Shown: positions 20,001-27,672 of the stretch, in pieces
Numbering within the stretch: position 1 is the first letter of the stretch
Layout of the letters: each line of letters starts with the position of its first letter
From: Pedobacter suwonensis
Lineage (GTDB): Bacteria; Bacteroidota; Bacteroidia; Sphingobacteriales; Sphingobacteriaceae
Length of the DNA stretch: 64,000 nt
Assembly: GCF_900111825.1 (NCBI RefSeq)
Contig: NZ_FOJM01000004.1
Span: 127,361 to 191,360 of the forward strand
Direction of reading: 5' to 3'
Made by a program: the position numbers and the translations under genes
The notes under the pieces: model-generated
The model's input: only the letters and a program-made list of their open reading frames with translations
The model's database searches: none
Told to the model about the DNA's origin: nothing

Positions 20001-20279
20001 GTTGATCGGGACTTCCTGCTTTTCGTAACCTGTATAACTGAAAACAAGAATACCATCTGAAGGTACTTTTATGGAGTATTTTCCTTCAGCATTTGTAGAA
20101 ACTATTTTTTTAGAATTTTTTAGTTGTACGGTAACGCCAACAATTGTTGTAGTGTCAGAACTGACCTTTCCGGTAACGATAATCTCGTTGTTTTGCGCAA
20201 AGCTGATGCATGGTACCATCAGTAGAAACAGTAAAAGGATTTTGGGAATAATTTTTTTTTGTAAAGTTTGGTTATTCAT
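17097..20279 (-). CDS. SusC-type TonB-dependent outer-membrane transporter (no STN domain)
   Basis: A 1060-residue protein with a signal peptide (about 1-29, ending SFAQ), a carboxypeptidase-regulatory-like beta-sandwich (EIIVTGKVSSD to about residue 110), then the TonB plug (VVITGFGGSQKK, FFIRGLSTFG, DPLILIDGVE) and a 22-strand type barrel ending IYSIGAQFNL. It lacks the STN domain that couples transporters to anti-sigma factors, which agrees with its position next to a hybrid two-component regulator rather than a sigma factor. It heads a four-gene operon with SusD and two accessory lipoproteins. The operon contains no glycosidase, so the substrate is not evident locally. Confidence 0.95.
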   Translation of the reverse strand: MNNQTLQKKIIPKILLLFLLMVPCISFAQNNEIIVTGKVSSDTTTIVGVTVQLKNSKKIVSTNAEGKYSIKVPSDGILVFSYTGYEKQEVPINGRPVVNVMLKSSENTLNQVVITGFGGSQKKASAISSITTVNVKELKGPTGNLTNTLAGRIPGMISFQRSGEPGLGTDNSAFFIRGLSTFGSGKQDPLILIDGVESSTTDLARLQPDDISDFSVLKDAAAAAVYGARGANGVVLVNTKMGKEGATQFFFRAENRMSSNTENFKLADNITYMRLANEALLTRSPLAKPTYSESKINHTIAGDDPYLYPNNDWMGQMIKKRTLNQSYNLNISGGNARTKYYISGTYNQDNGVLKVDPINNFNSNIKLANYSIRSNISLNLTSTTQFNIRMYGQFDDYNGPIGGGQLSFNNVLWANPVMFPALYPKSKLPYSDHPLFGSGRIVEAGSPTSTLYVNPYAEMVKGYNVYKTSNIQPQLELQQNLNAITPGLNFRTMAYLRRYSFYSADRSYNPFYYEAIVDPTTLDYSLNVLNSGTGVTAGTPGTEYLGFQQTGKKLDSRFWLEGALTYNRTFKKHAVSGSLISFMSNYEAADANDLTASLPQRNQGISGRFSYGFDDRYLAEFNFGYNGSERFAKNNRFGFFPSAGIGYRISNEKFFKPLRSVIDQLKFRATYGLVGNDQIGNIGDRFFYLSNVNLNDGGYGASFGTGDGIPFYSRPGVSISRYANNNITWEVSRSLNIGMDLTAFKDLNLTVEVYKQFRSQILQPKSSVESAAGFEALPFANFGKAETQGVDFTMAYQRSFSGGAWVNVRGNFTYATSKLKVSDEIQYAPNIAYLSRVNHSLSQSWGLIAERLFADEKEVANSPLQYGDNTLRGGDIKYKDVNKDGIINDDDMVPIGYPQQPEIIYGFGVSSGFKRFDLSFFFQGSARSSFFISPDNTQPFFMNGGFQNNLLQAIADNHWSEDKQNMYAFWPRLSTNRIYSNNRPSTWWMRNGNFLRLKSVDLGYNIPEIKSLRLRSTRVYFSATNLFVFSKFKMWDVEMGGNGLGYPVQAVYSIGAQFNL

Positions 20280-20421
20280 ATAGTTCTATTTGGAGTTAAT
20301 AAATAATGATCGGAATCATTCAGGAATAGGGGTATTATACTATTGTCTTTTCATCCATAGGCTTTTATCAGTTTAGAATTGGTTTATAGGATCAAACCGA
20401 TAGCTCTGGATGCCCGGTTTG

Positions 20422-20430
20422 TTTGGTTAG
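20422..20430. promoter_or_regulatory. TTTGGTTAG motif upstream of SusC
   Basis: An exact TTTGGTTAG lies 143-151 bases upstream of the SusC ATG. The same nonamer recurs at 20572-20580, 25118-25126 and 27216-27224, always non-coding and always upstream of a minus-strand gene. Read on the minus strand it is CTAACCAAA. Its role as a regulator or promoter element is inferred from recurrence only. Confidence 0.4.
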
Positions 20431-20571
20431 TGCTGTTTTATTTTTTATCTGGTTATAAGGCTGGCTTGTACAAAGATTTTATCTATTGTATGCCGCCTGT
20501 TGATACAATAACAGGTAAGCATTGCTGAATTTCCTGTTGCCTGTATCTGCTAATAAAAGGATTCAGTTAGG

Positions 20572-20580
20572 TTTGGTTAG
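20572..20580. promoter_or_regulatory. TTTGGTTAG motif, second copy upstream of SusC
   Basis: An exact TTTGGTTAG lies 293-301 bases upstream of SusC, directly preceded by a half copy (GTTAGG), so on the minus strand CTAAC recurs at a 10-base interval. It is 83 bases from the TAAATC at 20655. The copy at 27216 is 81 bases from the TAAATC at 27297, which suggests a conserved arrangement. Confidence 0.42.
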
Positions 20581-20631
20581 TAATCATTTTATGGACCCTA
20601 ATGTAGTATGAGATGGTGTTAGCCGAGGGAA

Positions 20632-20691
20632 TAAATCGGTCAAATAAGAGGGGGTAAATCGCCAATTTTCGCGTTTAAATCTATTTAAATC
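20632..20691. promoter_or_regulatory. Array of four TAAATC repeats, candidate operator of the hybrid regulator
   Basis: TAAATC occurs at 20632, 20655, 20676 and 20686, intervals of 23, 21 and 10 bases, which keeps them on roughly one helix face. Copies carry G-rich left flanks (gggaa, ggggg) and often GG or GC on the right. AraC-type proteins bind direct repeats with this kind of phasing. The array lies about 353-412 bases upstream of SusC and downstream of the regulator gene. Similar pairs occur at 25279/25300 and 27297/27319. Binding itself is inferred. Confidence 0.45.
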
Positions 20692-20868
20692 GGCTTTAAA
20701 CATCACTTTTATCATAAACCAGGTTTCCGGTTAAGATTTTAATGATTTATGACTTTTTAAGCCCCTAAACCAACGATAATTGTTAGCGTAAATACATCAT
20801 AAAAACGTATTTAATCTTATACGTTTTAAAAACGGTTGTTAAAACGAAGCACTTTACTGGGCTTGCGT

Positions 20869-20935
20869 AAAATCAAGATCACGAGGAACATAGCAATCTC
20901 CAAACGTGAGCTGTAGCGAACGTTTGGAGATTGTT
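20869..20935. repeat. Palindromic element with 14-bp perfect stem between the regulator gene and the SusC promoter
   Basis: caatctccaaacgt (20894-20907) pairs perfectly with acgtttggagattg (20920-20933) around a 12-base loop. It lies 24 bases past the hybrid regulator stop, so it may end that transcript, but T-richness follows only on the plus strand (20934-20937). The left flank cgaggaacatagcaatctc resembles the CGAGGAACGAAGCAATCTC intergenic repeat family, so a REP-like element doing terminator duty is likely. The rest of the 678-base gap 20280-20957 holds the motif copies listed separately. Confidence 0.6.
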
Positions 20936-20957
20936 TTCCCTAAAAGCTTAAAATAAT

Positions 20958-23900
20958 TTATTTGTGAGGTGTATTCCGATAGGTTTTTATATAGTCGGAT
21001 GGATTCATCCCGAATAAGGCACTAAATTGTTTACGGAAATATTTGATGTCGTTAATCCCCACTTCCCAGGCGATTTCTTTAATGGTATAATTGGATTCCA
21101 CCATGAGTTCAGCAGCTTTCCGAAGGCGGATGAATCGAATAAAACCGGCTATTGATTGGCCGGAAACAGATTTGACCTTCCGATACAGGCCGGAATGGCT
21201 CATGCCAATTTCTTGTGAAAACTTTTTGATATTAAAAGTTTCATCAGCAATGTTACGCTCAATAATATTGATGCAGGTTGATAAAAACTCGCGGTACTCT
21301 GGTGAGATCTTGAAATTCTGCTTTTTGAGCGTAATCTCGTTATAAAAATATTGCTGTAGTTTAGTCCGGTTTTCAAGCAAAGCTTTAACCCTTGCCTTTA
21401 ACAATTCTTTTTCGAAAGGTTTGGTAATATAATCGTCCGCGCCACATTGAGTACCTTTAAGCCGGTTTTCGGCATCAGATAGTGCCGTTAATAAAATTAC
21501 CGGTATGTGCCCAAGTGTAGGGTTGCTCTTAATGGCGCTACATAACTCTAATCCGGTACCATCTTCCATCAGGATATCACTAATAATGACGTCGGGCAAA
21601 TGTTGAATGGCCTGTTCAAGTCCCTCTTTTCCACTGGAGGCGGTAATAACCAGGTGGTCATTCTTGAATATGCCCTGAATGTATTCGCGGATACTTTCAT
21701 TATCTTCTACGATCAGGATAAGGTCTTGTGTGCTTAGCAGCAGATTTGGATCTGTTTTTAATGTGGGTGGAGTTGGCTTGGCCTGATCTTCAGCCTGGAA
21801 AGTTTCTGTTGTAATATCTTCATATATGGTCAGATCGCCAAAATGGCATTTACCTTTTTTGAACGAGAGGAAGAAGGTGGTTCCACATCCAATGCCGCTT
21901 TCATAATAAATCTGTGCACCATGCTGATCCATAAATTGCTTTACCAGATATAGACCGATACCGAAGCCCGATGCAGAACTATTTTCCCTGACCTGATAAA
22001 ACCGATCGAACAACTTTTCTTTAACATGGCTATCAATACCGATCCCATTATCTTTTATACTCAATTCTACTGTGTTTGCTGTTTCCCATAGCCGCATGTT
22101 AATTTCGCCATAAGGTTCGGTGAATTTGATCGCGTTGGAAATCAGGTTATAAAGGATTGCCTGGATCTTTTCCCTGTCGGCATATAGCTCAATCGGGTTA
22201 TCGGGGCATGTAAACTGGTAGTTTAAATTTTTCAATGCGGCCTGGCCAGAGAAACTGATATGGACTTCTTTGCAGATTTCGGAAAAGGGAAGTTTTGAGA
22301 TCTTTAAATCTTCACTCTCCCCGCCAACTTTTCGAAACAGCAGCAACTGGTCTACCAGTTTCAGCAATCGTTTTGCATTTTGGTAAACCAGATCAAGACC
22401 TCCTTTACTGCCAGAGGCCGGGTGATGTTGTATGTAATCTTTTAACGGATTGATGATCAGCGTTAGTGGTGTACGAAACTCATGCGAAACATTGGTGAAG
22501 AAAGCGAACTTTTTTTCGCTCAGCTCTTTCTCTTTTTGTGCATTTGTCTGGGCAGTTTTAATTTCGTAATTTAAGTTTGCCTGTCGCACTCTGTAGGCAT
22601 TATAGGCATATATAACAGCAGAACCGATAAGCGCATAGCAAAAGTAAGCGAGCCAGCTGCGGTACCAGGGTGGGAGCACGTTTATAATCAGCAAGCGGTG
22701 TTCCGGCCCCCATCCGCCAATGTAATTATTGCGTTTAACGTGCAGTATGTACTTGCCATCTGTTAACCGAAGAAAGGTAACAGGAGCTGATGCCGTGGTT
22801 TCAATCCATTCATTATTACCTCCTTCTAAATGGTACGCAAATTTAATTTTGCCCTTATCTGCAAAATCTATAGCAGAAAAACTGAGTGATAAAACCGCTT
22901 CATTATACGGTACAGTTAATTCGGAAATCCGTTCCTGATTAGTTTGGTTTACTAATTCATCAGTTGCGCTAATAAATCGATTGTTCACATACACCGATGA
23001 TAGATAGGGGGCGGGGAGGTTTGCAGGGCTCGACTGAAAGTTTTTCGGATTAAAAAGCGTAAAACCTTTGATGCTGCCAAAGGCCATTTCGCCAGATCTC
23101 AGGCGTAAAGCCGCACTGTACGAAAATTGATTGCTTGATAATCCGTTTTCACTATAATAATTGTTAAAGGTTTTACGCACCGGATCGAACCGGGATAAAC
23201 CATTGAAAGTACTAAGCCATAAATACCCTTGATCATCCTGAAGGATGTTAAGCACCGAATTGTTGCACAGACCTTCCGCATCAGAAAACTGGGCCTTTAT
23301 TTTTCCCTTTATCCTGTCGAACAGAATCAGGCCACCGCCCTCTGTGCCGAGCCAAAAGTTACGGTTCCGATCTTCGAATATTTCCCTAACGGGTTTACCT
23401 ATTGTATAATAGACATGATGTTTTTTCTGGGTATCTATCTTTACCAAATCATTTGAAGTACCGGCCCAGAGCTGGTGGAAAGAATCCTCTTTAAAGTCGT
23501 TGAGATCACAAAGACTGGAATCAAACAGTTCAAACTGATCATTTTGAGCGTTTAATCTGTATATGCCGCCATCAACAACTGTTGTTGCCCAGATCATATC
23601 TTGATGATCCTGGTAAATAAGCCAGATATAATTGCTCTCCTTACCCTTATCATTAACGCAACGATATCTGTTAAAAGATTGCCCCTGTTCGTTAAACCTA
23701 TTAATACCACCGCCGAAAGTGCTTATCCACGTGCTGCCTTTTCGATCTGTTAATATGCTTGTCACGATGTTGCTGCTTAAAGAATTTGATTTGGCCGGAT
23801 CGTGCCTGAACTGGGTAAAGCTATTCGCTTTGGGGGAGTATAAGCTCATTCCCCCTCCATCAGTTCCTACCCAAATGTCGCCATTAACCTTTTCAGCCAG

Positions 23901-24983
23901 GCAGGATACATAATTATGGACCAGGCTGTTTTGGGTATGTGGATTATTACAGAATACTTGAAAATGCTTTTTTGTACTGTCAATGATCACAACGCCTCCA
24001 TTTAACTTGGAAATCCACTTACGATTATCTTTATCATTATACATGGCAGGTATGGTTTCACCGCTGGTATAAGCAGATTTATGTGGTGTGAGTTTAGCCT
24101 GGCTAATTTGTAATGTTTTTAAATCCAAAATGGACATACCACTTCCTTCGGTCCCTATCCAGAGCTTATATCCTGGATTTAGCAGGAGTGACAATATGTT
24201 CCCGTTTGACAGTTTCTTTTTGGATGAGACTTTTGGTATTTTATTATCATACATAACCGAAAATTGATACAGGCCCTCCCTGGTTCCAATCCATAGATAA
24301 TTTTCCTTTGCCAGTATACAGTTGGTGAGCATCATTTCAGTACTAACCAGAACCAGTTTTTTCTGCCGGACATCAAAACGATATAATCCTACTCCACTTA
24401 CAGTAATCCAGATATGGTTCTGACTCCCCTCCACAATACCCGTTATATTCGCATTGGAAAGTGGCCTGTTTTTGTCGCTATTTAATATTTTATATGGGTA
24501 TTTGTCTTGCTTACCTTTATAATACATTCCAGCCCCATTTGTACCTATAAATAAATTCCCCTTTGAGTCGCGCACGATGGTATTTACTGCCATCATTGAT
24601 TTGATAGGTTTATCCCCTCGCTTAGGCGAGTAATATGCCGGCGCAAATTTCCCGCTTCGCTCATTATATATGGCCAAGCCTTGCCCCGTACCCACCCATA
24701 TGTTATTTTCTGCATCTTCGGCAATACAATAAATGTAATTATGAGGAAGTGAGTAATCATCTTTAAGCCGGTTACGAAACACCTTAACAACGCTCCCGTC
24801 ATAGCGGTTCAGTCCATCGTATGTACCAAACCACATATAACCATAATGGTCCTGAAAGATACACCTTACCGAATTATTGGAGAGCCCTTCATTGATGCTA
24901 AACAGGCGCTCGTCATTCTGATCGGCTGTGATACGCCCGGTGAAGAATAATAAACAGCATAATAACGGCAGGTATTTTGGCAT
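20958..24983 (-). CDS. Hybrid two-component system regulator (periplasmic propeller sensor, histidine kinase, receiver, AraC-type DNA binding)
   Basis: A single 1341-residue polypeptide carries the full SusC/D-locus sensor layout. After a signal sequence come about 14 regulator-propeller repeats (NSVRCIFQDHYGYMWFGTYDG and many WIGT/W-G-T repeats), a Y_Y_Y domain (about 690-765) and one membrane helix (about 770-792). The kinase follows with FFTNVSHEFRTPL, phospho-acceptor His834, and G boxes DNGIGID and GFGIGLYL. The receiver (about 1085-1200) has acceptor Asp1136 in ISDILMED and Lys in ITKPF. A C-terminal AraC helix-turn-helix pair ends with FRKQFSALFGMNPSDYI. It should sense a released oligosaccharide in the periplasm and activate nearby operons, most obviously SusC-SusD at 20279-15106 (inferred from position). 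Confidence 0.96.
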   Translation of the reverse strand: MPKYLPLLCCLLFFTGRITADQNDERLFSINEGLSNNSVRCIFQDHYGYMWFGTYDGLNRYDGSVVKVFRNRLKDDYSLPHNYIYCIAEDAENNIWVGTGQGLAIYNERSGKFAPAYYSPKRGDKPIKSMMAVNTIVRDSKGNLFIGTNGAGMYYKGKQDKYPYKILNSDKNRPLSNANITGIVEGSQNHIWITVSGVGLYRFDVRQKKLVLVSTEMMLTNCILAKENYLWIGTREGLYQFSVMYDNKIPKVSSKKKLSNGNILSLLLNPGYKLWIGTEGSGMSILDLKTLQISQAKLTPHKSAYTSGETIPAMYNDKDNRKWISKLNGGVVIIDSTKKHFQVFCNNPHTQNSLVHNYVSCLAEKVNGDIWVGTDGGGMSLYSPKANSFTQFRHDPAKSNSLSSNIVTSILTDRKGSTWISTFGGGINRFNEQGQSFNRYRCVNDKGKESNYIWLIYQDHQDMIWATTVVDGGIYRLNAQNDQFELFDSSLCDLNDFKEDSFHQLWAGTSNDLVKIDTQKKHHVYYTIGKPVREIFEDRNRNFWLGTEGGGLILFDRIKGKIKAQFSDAEGLCNNSVLNILQDDQGYLWLSTFNGLSRFDPVRKTFNNYYSENGLSSNQFSYSAALRLRSGEMAFGSIKGFTLFNPKNFQSSPANLPAPYLSSVYVNNRFISATDELVNQTNQERISELTVPYNEAVLSLSFSAIDFADKGKIKFAYHLEGGNNEWIETTASAPVTFLRLTDGKYILHVKRNNYIGGWGPEHRLLIINVLPPWYRSWLAYFCYALIGSAVIYAYNAYRVRQANLNYEIKTAQTNAQKEKELSEKKFAFFTNVSHEFRTPLTLIINPLKDYIQHHPASGSKGGLDLVYQNAKRLLKLVDQLLLFRKVGGESEDLKISKLPFSEICKEVHISFSGQAALKNLNYQFTCPDNPIELYADREKIQAILYNLISNAIKFTEPYGEINMRLWETANTVELSIKDNGIGIDSHVKEKLFDRFYQVRENSSASGFGIGLYLVKQFMDQHGAQIYYESGIGCGTTFFLSFKKGKCHFGDLTIYEDITTETFQAEDQAKPTPPTLKTDPNLLLSTQDLILIVEDNESIREYIQGIFKNDHLVITASSGKEGLEQAIQHLPDVIISDILMEDGTGLELCSAIKSNPTLGHIPVILLTALSDAENRLKGTQCGADDYITKPFEKELLKARVKALLENRTKLQQYFYNEITLKKQNFKISPEYREFLSTCINIIERNIADETFNIKKFSQEIGMSHSGLYRKVKSVSGQSIAGFIRFIRLRKAAELMVESNYTIKEIAWEVGINDIKYFRKQFSALFGMNPSDYIKTYRNTPHK

Positions 24984-24989
24984 AATTGG

Positions 24990-25014
24990 TCAGTTTTTTT
25001 TAAAAAAAATCTGA
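24990..25014 (-). promoter_or_regulatory. Near-perfect 25-base palindrome just upstream of the hybrid regulator start
   Basis: tcag plus eight T (24990-25001) faces eight A plus tctga (25002-25014), with one bulged base, ending 6 bases before the ATG at 24983. In mRNA the 13-bp arm would place the ribosome-entry region in or beside an A-U hairpin. It may damp translation of the regulator or bind a protein; neither is shown. Confidence 0.4.
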
Positions 25015-25117
25015 CTTTTGGTATTCATCAAGATTTTATGCATATCAATATAGTTGCAGTTAATAAAACTCAAAGATCATGTAGAATCTTTAATCCTATC
25101 CTGGTTAGACGTGTAAA

Positions 25118-25126
25118 TTTGGTTAG
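25118..25126. promoter_or_regulatory. TTTGGTTAG motif upstream of the hybrid regulator
   Basis: An exact copy 135-143 bases upstream of the regulator ATG, close to the 143-151 spacing seen for the nearest copy at SusC. A partial copy CTGGTTAG sits at 25101-25108, so TGGTTAG repeats with an 18-base period. Confidence 0.4.
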
Positions 25127-25278
25127 CAACAATGATTAGCCTAAGCTGTACATTGTTTTCACCTAAGTTAGTTATTTTAAATTAAATGTTATGATAACGT
25201 TTAATTTATTTTTCTCTCAAATTATTCAAAATGTATTCTGTTGGGAGAACTAGGCAACGCCGAGTTATGCGGCTTAAT

Positions 25279-25305
25279 TTAATCCGGCATACCCTGAAAT
25301 AAATC
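25279..25305. promoter_or_regulatory. TTAATC/TAAATC pair upstream of the hybrid regulator
   Basis: TTAATCCGG at 25279 and TAAATCCGA at 25300 are 21 bases apart, matching the 21-22 base spacing in the arrays at 20655/20676 and 27297/27319. They lie about 296-322 bases upstream of the regulator start, which would allow autoregulation. The 904-base gap 24984-25887 also holds the palindrome at 24990, a TTTGGTTAG and a terminator; the part from 25310 to 25800 shows nothing I can name. Confidence 0.38.
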
Positions 25306-25802
25306 CGATTGATATCAGATCAGGTTGACGGAAAGTGGAAAATTGTTTGTGCTGGGCTTACTTCATCCAGCGATTTTAGGCATTTCGTAGCAGGTGTTTT
25401 TATTAAAATAATTTGTAAACATCTGATAGATAATTTATAAATCGGTAAATCAGCAAATAGGATGATGAAGCGTGAATTTAGGTTAGCTTAAAAAGCTGTG
25501 GGGATTGAAAACCGTTTATATCGATAAAATTTGTTTAAGGGAGAAACGAACTGATGATTTGATATCAGTATATCTAAAAACATGAGGCGAAGGAAAATAA
25601 GAATATTTTATGGCAGCTCATCGTTAGGCTCTCCACAACTATATTTTAATATCGTCTTTGCTGAGGCGGAATAACTACAGTTAGGCAAGGCAATCTTCCG
25701 CTTGTTATTTTTAACAGGAAATTGTTTTCTGAGAATCAGGAAGTGCTGGTGACGCAAAAAGCCTTTGCATCCGAAAGTTATTGATTTCGGGAAAGGCAGG
25801 AT

Positions 25803-25862
25803 TACTTATAAAATAGCCAGGGAGCATAAATGTGTAACCTGAGTTATTCATTTAACGCTCCC
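25803..25862 (-). terminator. Terminator of the ricin-lectin/HExxH lipoprotein gene
   Basis: gggagcataaatg (25820-25832) pairs with catttaacgctccc (25849-25862), with one internal irregularity. Read on the minus strand, the hairpin is followed by ctattttat. It lies 26 bases past the stop at 25888. Confidence 0.6.
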
Positions 25863-25887
25863 TTCAAGCTATCATCTATCTAACTAA

Positions 25888-26976
25888 CTAATAAACGCCA
25901 TCTAAATCCATGGCACGTACAACTTTAACGTGTCTGAACGCCCCTGTTTCTGACCATTCCGAATCATAATTTAAACCATAAGGCCAAAAGTGACCGCCTC
26001 CGGCACTGATATTACTGGTCGGGGTTTCTAGCGCCCTGATGGTCGCAATACCATTCGCACCAGAGTATGTTCCTCCATTGGTCAGATCATACCAGCCCCC
26101 GGTTTGTCCTACACCATAGCAATGTCCCATTTCGTGCATAGCCGTGCGTACATTCTGATAGCTTGCGTTTGCACCGAAACTGATGCTGCCATTTACATTT
26201 GCCTCAGCGGTTGGCACACCTGTATTGTAGGAAACACTGAGGGTTCTCGCATCCCAATCGGCACCGGCATTGTAACGTGCACATGCATCATTCATCGCAT
26301 TTGTGATTCTAGTAATCACATCAGCAGGAACGCCGTTAGTTGAGGTCCATGCCCAGCCAACCTGGCCGTTATATTTTGTTTTCACCAAAACCCATTGCTG
26401 GTTATCGCCACCATGTGAATCATATTGATTGATATCGCCTCCATCTTCCAATGAAGAGCCCCAAAGGTCAAGCGCCTTTCCACTTGCCCTGTTTACAATG
26501 CGATAGTAGTTACTTCCCAATGATACGAACTGCCATTGCTGGTTATTGGCGCCTGTATAATCGTTGATTTGAATATTGCCACCATTGGTATTATCAGCCG
26601 CGGTTAGGGCCCGGTTGCTCTCTACACCGATTATACTGTAGTATCCACCAGATAGGGAAGTGAGTTTCCATTGTTGATTAGTTCCACCTGTGCCGCCCCA
26701 CTGCCATACACTGGTATTATTTCCATTTTGCCCTCCAGGTACATCGATAACCTTACTGCTGGTTTTACTCATGATATAAAAGGTTCCGTTTGCAAGTGCC
26801 TGTGGAATTTCAATAGCCTGAATAGCCTGGACTTTCTTTTTGGTTATTGCCGAGTTAAATGTTTCCGTCTCGTTGGGGTTTACTTCTGCAACCTTTTTAC
26901 AACTGGAGGTAAAAATGGCAGCTAATAAAATCGCACCCATGTACTTTAAAAAAAGCATTTTGTTTTTCATCATCAT
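25888..26976 (-). CDS. Lipoprotein with ricin-type beta-trefoil lectin and C-terminal HExxH zinc-peptidase-like domain
   Basis: A lipoprotein signal (IFTSSC, then KK) is followed by a ricin B-type beta-trefoil at about residues 60-200. Its three QxW-type repeats are NQQWKL, NQQWQF and NQQWVL, a fold used for sugar binding. The C-terminal domain (about 205-362) contains HEMGHCYG with His281, Glu282 and His285, and a GGHFWPYGLNY segment whose His329 could be the third zinc ligand. This suggests a surface metallopeptidase tethered to a glycan, for example attacking glycoproteins. Three consecutive ATGs at 26970, 26973 and 26976 are possible starts; the frame to 27030 is too long for a lipoprotein signal. 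It is divergent from a GH43 gene, and its upstream region shares motifs with the SusC operon. Confidence 0.82.
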   Translation of the reverse strand: MMMKNKMLFLKYMGAILLAAIFTSSCKKVAEVNPNETETFNSAITKKKVQAIQAIEIPQALANGTFYIMSKTSSKVIDVPGGQNGNNTSVWQWGGTGGTNQQWKLTSLSGGYYSIIGVESNRALTAADNTNGGNIQINDYTGANNQQWQFVSLGSNYYRIVNRASGKALDLWGSSLEDGGDINQYDSHGGDNQQWVLVKTKYNGQVGWAWTSTNGVPADVITRITNAMNDACARYNAGADWDARTLSVSYNTGVPTAEANVNGSISFGANASYQNVRTAMHEMGHCYGVGQTGGWYDLTNGGTYSGANGIATIRALETPTSNISAGGGHFWPYGLNYDSEWSETGAFRHVKVVRAMDLDGVY

Positions 26977-27215
26977 GTTTAGGTTTTTATATGGTAGTTT
27001 ACGCGACAACCAAAGTTTTATTTTTCCCAAAGGCGTAAAATTTTGAATTTGGAAAATCTCTGGGTTTAAGCAATAAATTCTGATTTTTTAGGAAGTGATT
27101 AGGTTCAGCCTGGCTTTAATAAATAGCAAGTTTCATTTGGAATTCCCCTTGCAGATGATGCTGATTTCCTTTGTCGTACTGCTGTTAATAGTAAACATTT
27201 TAGATTCATATAAAA

Positions 27216-27224
27216 TTTGGTTAG
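27216..27224. promoter_or_regulatory. TTTGGTTAG motif upstream of the lectin/HExxH lipoprotein
   Basis: An exact copy 240-248 bases upstream of the lipoprotein start, 81 bases from the TAAATC at 27297. The copy at 20572 has 83 bases to its TAAATC at 20655. Confidence 0.4.
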
Positions 27225-27296
27225 GTAATACAGGTAGGTATTAGTAATTACTTCTGTGTTTCAAATATAATATACAGTCGGTTGTAAGAGGGGTTG

Positions 27297-27324
27297 TAAA
27301 TCAATCGATTTTGGGGGGTAAATC
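27297..27324. promoter_or_regulatory. TAAATC direct repeat (22-base period) in the divergent promoter region
   Basis: TAAATCAATC occurs at 27297-27306 and again at 27319-27328, each preceded by a G run (ggggttg; gggggg) and followed by an ATTT-containing string. The G-run plus TAAATC arrangement matches 20650-20660. The site lies in the 696-base gap between the lectin lipoprotein (-) and the double GH43 (+) and could serve either gene. Confidence 0.45.
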
Positions 27325-27506
27325 AATCAATTTATACAGGTGTTGATGAACAATTGAAGAAAGTGGCTACATTCACATCAAGATTTAACCGGCATATAAA
27401 TTAAAACATAAATTTAATTTGCTTTGAAATCATTTTCATATTGGTGTTTACCTGACAAATGGATGTGGCAAAACCGGCGATAATAAAATATTTCATCGTG
27501 TTTTTT

Positions 27507-27514
27507 TACATTTG
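27507..27514 (+). promoter_or_regulatory. Possible -7 element (TACATTTG) of the GH43 gene
   Basis: This is an exact match to the Bacteroidota -7 consensus TAnnTTTG, 159 bases before the ATG at 27673. No clear TTTG -33 box is present at the expected distance, so this is tentative. A run of T at about 27539-27551 lies between it and the gene. Confidence 0.25.
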
Positions 27515-27672
27515 AAAATAAATGTTACTTGCACGTTTATTTTTTTTTTTTGGTAAAGGTCTGTTGTATAGTTAAATATTTGTAAATGGTCCTCACCAAT
27601 AATGGTTAATCAAACTATTAATCACAGGCTGAACTTTTAAATGCCTGTTAGCATCCCAAATAATTTGAACGT

